Shown one piece after another: positions 33,698 to 39,678 of a DNA stretch of 39,678 nucleotides (positions are counted from its first letter, which is position 1; the number at the start of each line of letters is the position of its first letter). Source of the stretch: an uncultured Lachnospiraceae bacterium (GTDB lineage: Bacteria; Bacillota; Clostridia; Lachnospirales; Lachnospiraceae); NCBI GenBank assembly GCA_910588845.1, contig CAJURU010000027.1, forward strand, positions 1 to 39,678, given 5' to 3'. The translations under genes and the position numbers were made by a program. Under the pieces are notes generated by a model. It saw only the letters and a program-made list of their open reading frames with translations. It searched no databases and was not told where the DNA came from.

Positions 33698-34966
33698 TTA
33701 ATTTAATTCCGCAATCCTGGTAACTCCAACATAAATTTCTGAAATTTTATACCAAGTAGGATAGTCAACTACTCCTGTCTGCGGCAGACCGAACACAGAC
33801 TGGAACCTGCGGACAGCCTCCGCAGTCGCCGGCCCAAAAGAACCGTCGGCAGAAATTCTGGGAATCGACGTGTACACTCTGGCAATCCGGTTTAATTGTT
33901 CCTGCATCTGCCTCACTTTCTCCCCACTGGAACCAATGGTAAGGTTCTCCCGCGGCCAGGACGCTGGAATACCGGAAATTTCCTCCGCCTCATTGATATA
34001 CATATCGCTTCCATAGTAATAGCGCAAAATTTGGATTGCCGAATAATTCTGGTCTCCCAGATATTTGGATCCCCATTGGCTCAACCAGTTCGGGCAGGTA
34101 ACACGCTGCCCATCACAATATTGCGTGAGGATAGGCTGGCGCACATTGGGCCTTGAAAGGAAATTGGTAAACATCTCATCCACCACCTGGGAAATACTGT
34201 CGAAATAATTTCTGCCATACACCCACTTGTGGTCATATGCTGTGGACGATGTGATCGTAAAATCATACCCCTTGTTGCGGTACCACTCCGTATACACGCG
34301 ATTCAAGGTGAAGGACATGATAGCTAAGATATTCGCCCGAATAGTGCTATCCGGCCAGGTGGCATAAATTTCACTGGACGCCACATTTTTAATGTAATCC
34401 TTATATCGCACATAATAATCACCGGCCGTCGAGTCCCCCGGCGTTCCGTCATGGACAATCACATACTCCGGCACGACCACGCGGCTGAGGACAATCTCAC
34501 CGCTTTCATCTACAGGCTTAATTTCTGCCTCTGCAATCTTTGGTGGAAAATTCCCAAACAACGTGTTTGCCGGGATAACAATGTTTTTCTCTTCCTCGGA
34601 AACCTCCAGCGGCTCCATCCGCACATCTTGCAGGGACAATTCCCCTGAGAATACATCTACATTTTCAATACTCACAGGGCGATAGCCCTCCGCTTCCACC
34701 ACCACATTATATTCCGCATAGGGCTGTGTTGTCTGCTCCGGCTCCATACTGTATTCCAGCGGCGGAGCTGCCAATGTAAGAACCTCAGACTGGCCCTCCG
34801 CATTAGTAGAAATCTGTTCCAATGTATCCTGTGGATCTCCAGAATAAGAAATCGTGATTCTCGCACCCTGCACTGGAATCAACCCCACAGCAGAAGTCAC
34901 CTGAATCTTCATTGTACCATTATCTACATTATTTACTTGTGCTGCACGCAAACGGCTGTTTCTCAT
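33698..34966 (-). CDS. SpoIID-like protein with a peptidoglycan-binding domain
   Basis: 422 aa, no signal peptide. The N-terminal carboxypeptidase-regulatory-like beta domain (about 18-125; GARITISYSG ... VEAEGYRPVSIENVDVF) is followed by a SpoIID-like central region (about 180-330; IKNVASSEIYATWPDSTIRANILA) and a C-terminal PG_binding_1 domain (about 345-415; LTIGSSGEKVRQMQEQLNRI ... ADGSFGPATAEAVRRFQ). Likely acts on or binds spore or cell-wall peptidoglycan; absence of a signal peptide fits a spore-associated protein made in the mother cell (inference). AGAGGTAATT precedes the ATG. It diverges from the membrane protein gene at 35094 across a 127-base region. Confidence 0.82.
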   Translation of the reverse strand: MRNSRLRAAQVNNVDNGTMKIQVTSAVGLIPVQGARITISYSGDPQDTLEQISTNAEGQSEVLTLAAPPLEYSMEPEQTTQPYAEYNVVVEAEGYRPVSIENVDVFSGELSLQDVRMEPLEVSEEEKNIVIPANTLFGNFPPKIAEAEIKPVDESGEIVLSRVVVPEYVIVHDGTPGDSTAGDYYVRYKDYIKNVASSEIYATWPDSTIRANILAIMSFTLNRVYTEWYRNKGYDFTITSSTAYDHKWVYGRNYFDSISQVVDEMFTNFLSRPNVRQPILTQYCDGQRVTCPNWLSQWGSKYLGDQNYSAIQILRYYYGSDMYINEAEEISGIPASWPRENLTIGSSGEKVRQMQEQLNRIARVYTSIPRISADGSFGPATAEAVRRFQSVFGLPQTGVVDYPTWYKISEIYVGVTRIAELN

Positions 34967-34985
34967 AATTACCTCTAAATTTATA

Positions 34986-35001
34986 AACTTATTTATAAGT
35001 T
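34986..35001. promoter_or_regulatory. Perfect palindrome in the divergent intergenic region
   Basis: AACTTAT-TT-ATAAGTT, 7-base arms, 20 bases above the start of the peptidoglycan-binding gene and close to a -10-like TTATAA. It may be an operator; it is A/T-rich, so chance is a real alternative. Confidence 0.35.
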
Positions 35002-35042
35002 ATGATTTAAGCGGCGAAATGGTGCCATATATAAACTAAGAA

Positions 35043-35071
35043 TTGATAATCGGGCCTTTTTCTATTATACT
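35043..35071 (+). promoter_or_regulatory. Promoter of the 35094 membrane protein gene
   Basis: TTGATA (35043-35048), 17-base spacer, TATACT (35066-35071). The start codon follows within about 25-35 bases, so the leader is very short. Confidence 0.7.
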
Positions 35072-35093
35072 GTAGAAAAACGAGAAAGAACGC

Positions 35094-35657
35094 GTGATAA
35101 TTATGAAAAAAGCCGCCGCCATAGGAAATACCCTTTTCATCTATCTGATTGCTTTGCTGCCAGCGATGCTGTTTACCGCTGACAGGAACAGAATTTTTGC
35201 TTTTATGTGGGAACGTCTCTTTTTTAACAATGTATATGTTCTGCTTGGATTTATTTTACTAGACGGAATTATTGTGTATATTCTTGATATGCTATTTCTG
35301 CTGATGGCAAGAAATGGAAGGTGGACTTCACAAGAACTGGCCAAGACAAACATGATGGTAAAACTGATACAGATACCGGCATATTTATTCCTCTTTGCTG
35401 TGGGACTGCTCTGCTGCGTTATGATATTTACAATAGGCATCTCCTTTGCCTTACTGTTACTTGATATTTTCAGTATTGGCATGACCGGCCTGTTTGCATC
35501 TGCCGCGTTTCATGCGCTAAGAAAAGAACAAAAAATATCAGGAAAAATGCAGGTGTTCTACTCCCTTGCATCTTTCCTGTTCTGCGTGGATATTGTCATT
35601 GCTATTCTAGGCTACCGACGCTCTGTATCTGAAGGCCAAATCCCCCAAAAACGCTGA
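35094..35657 (+). CDS. Small integral membrane protein, unknown function
   Basis: 187 aa with five hydrophobic helices (about 10-30, 43-70, 88-110, 113-138, 155-175) and Lys/Arg-rich ends. No recognised motif. The start is either the GTG at 35094 or the ATG at 35103; neither has a strong ribosome binding site (AGAAAGAA at best), unusual for this genome. The only minus-to-plus switch between cadA and the flavin reductase. Not assigned to a family. Confidence 0.65.
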   Translation: MIIMKKAAAIGNTLFIYLIALLPAMLFTADRNRIFAFMWERLFFNNVYVLLGFILLDGIIVYILDMLFLLMARNGRWTSQELAKTNMMVKLIQIPAYLFLFAVGLLCCVMIFTIGISFALLLLDIFSIGMTGLFASAAFHALRKEQKISGKMQVFYSLASFLFCVDIVIAILGYRRSVSEGQIPQKR

Positions 35658-35674
35658 CGGGATAAAAATTCGTT

Positions 35675-35727
35675 TTTGCAACAGCTTCCTAACCCCAGCA
35701 ATCATGAGAATTGCAGGCGATCTGTTG
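35675..35727. other. Nested stem-loops between two convergent small genes
   Basis: TGCAACAG pairs with CTGTTGCA 35 bases on, and an inner GCAAT/ATTGC stem lies between. It could end transcription from both sides, but no U-tract is present in either direction. Confidence 0.35.
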
Positions 35728-35739
35728 CATTAAATACCA

Positions 35740-35925
35740 TCAGACAGCGGCGCACTCTGCTACCGTTACTTCATTGAGACTGATATACCTCTGCTCCAAA
35801 GTCAATTTTCTGGCGCATAATACACCGCTGATACATACTGCTAATACGGCTATGGCAAACACTACCATGTTACTGCGATTTTTATTTCCATTGACATCTG
35901 CATATTTATCTCTCTTTTTTGCCAT
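35740..35925 (-). CDS. Small single-pass membrane protein
   Basis: 61 aa: Lys/Asp/Asn-rich N-terminus (MAKKRDKYADVNGNKNRS), one membrane helix (about 20-38), short outer tail. AAGGTG lies 10 bases before the ATG and a TATAAA box lies upstream, which supports a real gene. Function unknown; convergent to the 35094 gene. Confidence 0.5.
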   Translation of the reverse strand: MAKKRDKYADVNGNKNRSNMVVFAIAVLAVCISGVLCARKLTLEQRYISLNEVTVAECAAV

Positions 35926-36043
35926 ATTGTTTCACACCTTTTCTTTTATAATCTGATAATCGTATTCTATCATTAGTTTTCGGAAAAATCTTTAATTCCA
36001 TTCTATTATTTTATTAAGAAATTATGTAACTTTTCAAAACAAA
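35926..36043. other. A/T-rich intergenic stretch
   Basis: Holds a possible -10 (TATAAA on the minus strand, about 35946) for the 61-aa gene and nothing else I can support; repeat copy B follows. Confidence 0.4.
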
Positions 36044-36187
36044 GAACAAAGTGGCAGACCCATTTCAGCTCCCCTAATCCCTCGCAATTGCGAAGCAATA
36101 TTTACCTCTTGTGCAAGTGCGCATAGTATTTTTATCTTATAGGAAAACGCTTTCGCGTGACAAGGCCTTTCCTATTAAGATAAAAAA
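36044..36187 (-). repeat. Dispersed multi-hairpin intergenic repeat, copy B
   Basis: Second copy of the element at 31539-31717, about 35 bases shorter because one internal hairpin segment is absent. The outer blocks and the ATCTTATAGG/CCTATTAAGAT hairpin are kept; the inner local hairpin is ATTGCGAAGCAAT instead of the AGTCGCT one of copy A. On the minus strand it begins in the U-tract of the ilvE terminator. Confidence 0.75.
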
Positions 36188-36235
36188 CACCATATCCTGG
36201 TTATAAGATTCTCTTCCTCCCATAACCTGGACATG
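36181..36235 (-). terminator. Rho-independent terminator of ilvE
   Basis: Minus strand CATGTCC-A-GGTTAT pairs with ATAACC-A-GGATATG (one A-A mismatch, one G-T pair), followed by GTGTTTTTT. Confidence 0.75.
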
Positions 36236-36266
36236 ATGTTTATGGTATTATATCAGAATATGTCTG

Positions 36267-37331
36267 CTATTTCACTTCTCTGGTCCAGCCATACTTGTCT
36301 TCTTCATTTCCCCACTGAATTCCAGTGAGATAATCATACAATTTCTGTGTCAGATCCCCAATCTTGAAATCATTAACCGTAACAACATCATCCTTGTACA
36401 TAAATTCTCCGACCGGAGAGATAACTGCCGCCGTGCCTGTTCCAAAAGCCTCCTCAAGACTGCCGTCATGCCCTGCTTTCATCAAATCATCTACCGACAG
36501 ATGCGTTTCATTTACTTTATAACCCCAATCCTTAAGGATATGGATGATAGAATCCCTGGTAACGCCCGGAAGTACGGTTCCTTCTGTCGGAGCTGTATAA
36601 ATTTCACCATTGATTTTAAACATGATATTCATGGTGCCTACTTCTTCCACATATTTGCGGTTGACACCGTCCAGCCACAGTACCTGGGTACAGCCTTTCT
36701 CCTCTGCTCTGACCTGCCCCAAAATGGACGCTGCATAATTGCCGCCGCACTTGGTGTCGCCAGTGCCGCCCTTTACTGCACGTACCAATTCATCCTCAAC
36801 CAGAATCTTCACCGGATTGATGCCCTCGGGATAATATGCGCCAACCGGACAGCAAATTACCATAAATTTATAAGAAATTGCCATATGCACGCCCAATGCC
36901 GACTCTGTTGCAAACACAAACGGGCGAATATAAAGGGAAGTCCCCGGTTCAGAAGGAATCCAGTCGCGCTCCGTCTTCACCAACGCTTCTACCGCCTCCA
37001 CAAACATATCCTCCGGAAACCCCGGCATGCAAAGCCTCGCATTGGAATTAATCATTCTTCTTGCATTCATTTCCGGACGGAACAGCAGTATCTTGTCCTC
37101 TTTGGTGCGATATGCTTTCAAGCCCTCAAACGTCTCTTGAGCATAATGAAGCGTCACGCAGGAGGGACTGATTTCCACCGGTCCATAAGGTTCAATCCTG
37201 GCGTCATGCCAGCCTATACCCTTATCCCAGTCCATCACGAACATATAATCCGTCATGTACTTGCCAAATCCCAGGTTACTCTGGTCCGGTTTCTCTTTTA
37301 ACACGTCTCTTTTTACAAACTTGATATCCAT
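36267..37331 (-). CDS. ilvE: Branched-chain amino acid aminotransferase
   Basis: 354 aa, PLP fold-type IV. Interconverts branched-chain keto acids and amino acids with glutamate. The PLP lysine is in GDTKCGGNYA, and the family signatures VLWLDGVNRKYVEEVGTMN, GTVLPGVTRDSI and EEAFGTGTAAVISPV are intact. Length and motifs match the bacterial/eukaryotic BCAT II type. GGAGGAGCGATT precedes the ATG. It is monocistronic with its own promoter and terminator; no T-box is visible in the short leader. Confidence 0.95.
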   Translation of the reverse strand: MDIKFVKRDVLKEKPDQSNLGFGKYMTDYMFVMDWDKGIGWHDARIEPYGPVEISPSCVTLHYAQETFEGLKAYRTKEDKILLFRPEMNARRMINSNARLCMPGFPEDMFVEAVEALVKTERDWIPSEPGTSLYIRPFVFATESALGVHMAISYKFMVICCPVGAYYPEGINPVKILVEDELVRAVKGGTGDTKCGGNYAASILGQVRAEEKGCTQVLWLDGVNRKYVEEVGTMNIMFKINGEIYTAPTEGTVLPGVTRDSIIHILKDWGYKVNETHLSVDDLMKAGHDGSLEEAFGTGTAAVISPVGEFMYKDDVVTVNDFKIGDLTQKLYDYLTGIQWGNEEDKYGWTREVK

Positions 37332-37370
37332 AATCGCTCCTCCATCCTATTCTTCTCTTCGTTTCTATCA

Positions 37371-37399
37371 ATTATTATACTTTTTTCCATAGCTGTCAA
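37371..37399 (-). promoter_or_regulatory. ilvE promoter
   Basis: Consensus TTGACA (37399-37394) with AATAAT at 17 bases (37376-37371); an overlapping TATAAT at 37379-37374 would be 14 bases away. Confidence 0.6.
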
Positions 37400-37511
37400 G
37401 ATTATTCTCCGCGCTTATACTGTTCATAACTTTTTTTCATAATCTGATAGGCAAAATTCATAAAATGATGTATACTGTACATAAATAAAAATTAGCAAAG
37501 GAGAAATAATT

Positions 37512-38027
37512 ATGCATCAATTTCAACCTTATCCAATCGACTTACTGGAAATCAACCCTTTCACTAAGATTTCAAATGAATGGATGCTGATTGCGGCGGG
37601 CAACCAGGAAAAAGTCAACGCTATGACTGCAAGCTGGGGAGGCTTGGGCGTTCTCTGGGGAAAGAATGTTGCCTTCATCTTTGTCCGCGAAAAAAGGTAC
37701 ACCAAAGAATTTATTGACAGAGAAGAATATTTTTCCTGCAACTTTTTCGATGAGAAATACAGAAACGACTTGAAATATTTCGGAATTGTCACAGGCAGAA
37801 TTGAGGATAAATTCAAAGCCTCCGGCATGACGGTAGGATTTCGGGACAACACCCCTTATGTGGATGAATCAAATTTTCACATCCTCTGCAAAAAAATGGC
37901 CGCCATACCCATTACCGAAGCACATTTTCTTGACCCTGAAATCAAGGAAAAATGGTACTCCGGCAAGGATGACGGCAACCTGCATACGCTGTATGTTGGG
38001 GAAATCATAGAAATTCTGGCAAGGTAA
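37512..38027 (+). CDS. Flavin reductase-like FMN-binding protein
   Basis: 171 aa, flavin reductase/NADH:FMN split-barrel fold. MTASWGGLGVLWG and FVREKRYT match the FMN-binding segments; the C-terminal HTLYVGEIIEI strand closes the barrel. It may reduce flavin or act as a flavoprotein reductase in redox defence; partner unknown. AAAGGAG lies 7-8 bases before the ATG. A TATACT -10 box near 37471 lacks a clear -35. It converges on the broken glycosyltransferase gene. Confidence 0.88.
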   Translation: MHQFQPYPIDLLEINPFTKISNEWMLIAAGNQEKVNAMTASWGGLGVLWGKNVAFIFVREKRYTKEFIDREEYFSCNFFDEKYRNDLKYFGIVTGRIEDKFKASGMTVGFRDNTPYVDESNFHILCKKMAAIPITEAHFLDPEIKEKWYSGKDDGNLHTLYVGEIIEILAR

Positions 38028-38054
38028 ACCTTATATTATCAGACATCGGACGCC

Positions 38055-38085
38055 CCAGCGAGTGTGCCTCCGACACGCTCGCTGG
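38055..38085. terminator. Hairpin between convergent genes, likely bidirectional terminator
   Basis: CCAGCGAGTGTG / CACGCTCGCTGG, 12 pairs with one G-T, 7-base loop. The flanks are only modestly T-rich, so termination is inferred from its place between two stop codons. Confidence 0.5.
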
Positions 38086-38087
38086 CC

Positions 38088-39598
38088 CTATTTCAATTCT
38101 ATTAAAACTCTGCCATCCTCCCCTTTTATCGTATGGTACATTGTGTCTTTCAGTATGGGCAGCTTACACTCCGTCAAATCTTCAGCAACATCGCTTCCAA
38201 AATTCTGCCTGATATTTTTCAATTCATAGTAATGAAAAAATTTATACTGATCCCACATATTACCGGTTTCTCCAAATACCATTGGAACCAATCTGTAGAT
38301 GATTCTGTAACTATTCGGCATATTTTTTATCGCAGGAGCATAACCGATTCTCCCCTCTATCTGAACGGTTATTTCTTCTCCCGACTGCATTAGTTCCAAA
38401 TCCTTCAAATCGTCTATCACCAGTTCCATCCGGAAATCTGCATATTCCTTCTGCGTTTCCAACGCATTTCCATAAGTAAAAGAAAATACGAAAAAGCACC
38501 ACCCCAGCGCCAAACATGCCAGTTTCCCCATATATGCTTTTTGGGTATGGCATATAAAAATCCCTAGAAAAGCCAAAAGCACAGTAAACCCATACATTCC
38601 CCTGGGTACAAACAATGGTTTTTCCAAAGTTGAATACGCGCCAAAAGATAAAAAAACATCAAAACTAACGTCAAAAGACCTAAAAATACCGCAGCCGGTT
38701 TATTTCTTGCCGAGTCACGCACACAAACAAACAGAAATACCAGAAAAATAACCAGAACCAGAAAAATCCATTCTATCTTAAAATCATTTTTTATCTGTAT
38801 AAAATACCGATACATATTTGACACAATGGTTGGAAACAACCGATCTAAAGACACCATAGAGACAGAGACATAATCTAAAGCAGAGCCCTTCGGCGGCATA
38901 AAGATTTCAAATATCCCCAATCCTGCAAGATATCCTATCGCTGACACACCAGCAAATTCAACTATCCCGCAAATTTCTTTCTCCTTGCTATTCCACCATT
39001 TAAAGCACAAAAGAACCACCAGCATCGGAAATATTCCTGAAGATGCCTGATAGGTAGTACACATTACCAATGATCCCAAAACTACTGTTACAATATATAC
39101 AAGCCTCGGCTTCTTATAAAATAACAGTGGGATGATGGATGCAAACACAGACAGCGCCATATAAGGAGGATCATATTTATAGGAAAGGCAATGCAGAAAA
39201 TAGGGAGAAATACCCAATGGAATAAGCGCGGCAAAACTCAATAAAGAAAACTTCTTCTTTTCCGTTATTATATACACTGTAATAATTCCTGAAAGAGCAA
39301 CTAGCAGAACTGCCAGCAACTGAGGAAGGGGTGAAATATCCATCAAATAACGGTCTCCATGTATAAAATTACTTAATAACTGGGTAAGGTATCTGCCAAA
39401 ATTGTCCCAGCCTTTTCTTCCCCTAAGAATCCTGTCCATATCATCTTTATAACTGAAATTCGCACGCAAAATTGCGCTAATTGATACCGTATAAAGAGTA
39501 ACCAATATCAGCCAAGGCTTTACCATAAACCGATACCTTTCTTTCATTTCTTTCCATTCCGCAAATTTACCTTTCATCATTTCCGTTAAGTTTATCAT
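38088..39598 (-). pseudogene. GtrII-type membrane glucosyltransferase, frameshifted
   Basis: Multi-pass membrane protein of the O-antigen glucosyltransferase GtrII family (about 503 codons when joined): acidic loop SYKDDMDR after the first helix, about ten helices, then a C-terminal soluble domain. Frame 1 (39598 to 38564) and frame 2 (to 38088) join at about 38638-38645, where TTG-GCGCG-TATTCAAC reads on in frame 2 only if two bases of the GCGCG are removed, giving the smooth sequence LLAYSTLEKPLFVPRGM. So a two-base GC duplication (or one-base loss) breaks the gene. The start at 39598 (MINLTEMM) follows AGGGAGA; the upstream TTG is less likely. It would move glucose from a lipid carrier onto surface polysaccharide or teichoic acid. 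Confidence 0.75.
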
Positions 39599-39620
39599 AC
39601 GCTCTCCCTTCAACTAATCA

Positions 39621-39671
39621 CAAAAATAGGCGTTTGCGAAACGCCAGAACCCGCATAAATACGGGATTCTC
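39621..39671 (-). terminator. Terminator of a minus-strand gene beyond the right edge
   Basis: Minus strand GGCGTTT-CGC-AAACGCC followed by TATTTTTG (39645-39621), preceded by a second hairpin CCCG/CGGG (about 39671-39647). Confidence 0.7.
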
Positions 39672-39678
39672 TTTGTTA

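Noticed and set aside
36468..37301. Plus-strand open frame of 277 codons opposite ilvE
   Set aside because: Shadow of ilvE; Cys/His-rich nonsense composition with no motif.
38088..39598. Two separate genes in the GtrII region
   Set aside because: The frames overlap and the conserved sequence runs smoothly from one to the other once two bases are removed.

Overview
The window comes from a low-to-mid GC, Gram-positive, anaerobic Clostridia chromosome, most likely Lachnospiraceae (Clostridium cluster XIVa). The evidence is the 5' end of a 16S rRNA gene of that type at the left edge, strong AGGAGG ribosome binding sites, sigma-A promoters with TG-extended -10 boxes, a superoxide reductase, and secreted proteins that end in BspA-type leucine-rich repeats. 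Apart from cadA, a small membrane protein gene and a flavin reductase gene, everything reads on the minus strand.

Left part (1-6.3 kb): the 16S rRNA start with two tandem promoters; a divergent Zn/Cd/Pb efflux ATPase gene (cadA type) with a SmtB/ArsR-like operator and a long structured leader; then deoC, radA and a small conserved gene on the minus strand.

Centre-left (6.3-18.3 kb): a compact run, in transcription order: a cadherin-like single-pass membrane protein, clpC, a CHASE2 adenylate cyclase, a TIM-barrel isomerase, a GAF/HD-GYP protein, a secreted Ig-like protein with an NEPGG repeat, and an anchored FecR-domain protein. Most junctions overlap or are under 30 bases. It looks like an envelope-sensing, cyclic-nucleotide signalling cassette lying between clpC and radA. 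This is the best candidate for an undescribed system here.

Centre (18.3-23.1 kb): aspartokinase followed by a translationally coupled set (HD hydrolase, alcohol-acetyltransferase-like acyltransferase, zinc-ribbon DUF6320-type membrane protein, HSL-family esterase), which suggests a small ester or lipid-modifying pathway. The aspartokinase ribosome binding site is separated from its start by a near-perfect hairpin.

Centre-right (23.2-31.2 kb): a secreted GH2 glycosidase of 1361 aa and a co-directional non-catalytic companion made of the same sugar-binding-like, Cys-ribbon and LRR modules. The companion is broken into two frames at about 25.18 kb.

Right part (31.7-39.7 kb): a membrane acyltransferase, a superoxide reductase lacking one Cys pair of centre I, a SpoIID-like/peptidoglycan-binding protein, two small membrane protein genes, ilvE, a flavin reductase, and a GtrII-type glucosyltransferase gene broken by a frameshift. 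Two copies of a dispersed, multi-hairpin intergenic repeat each start at the U-tract of a Rho-independent terminator. No CRISPR array, tRNA, transposase or phage gene was seen.
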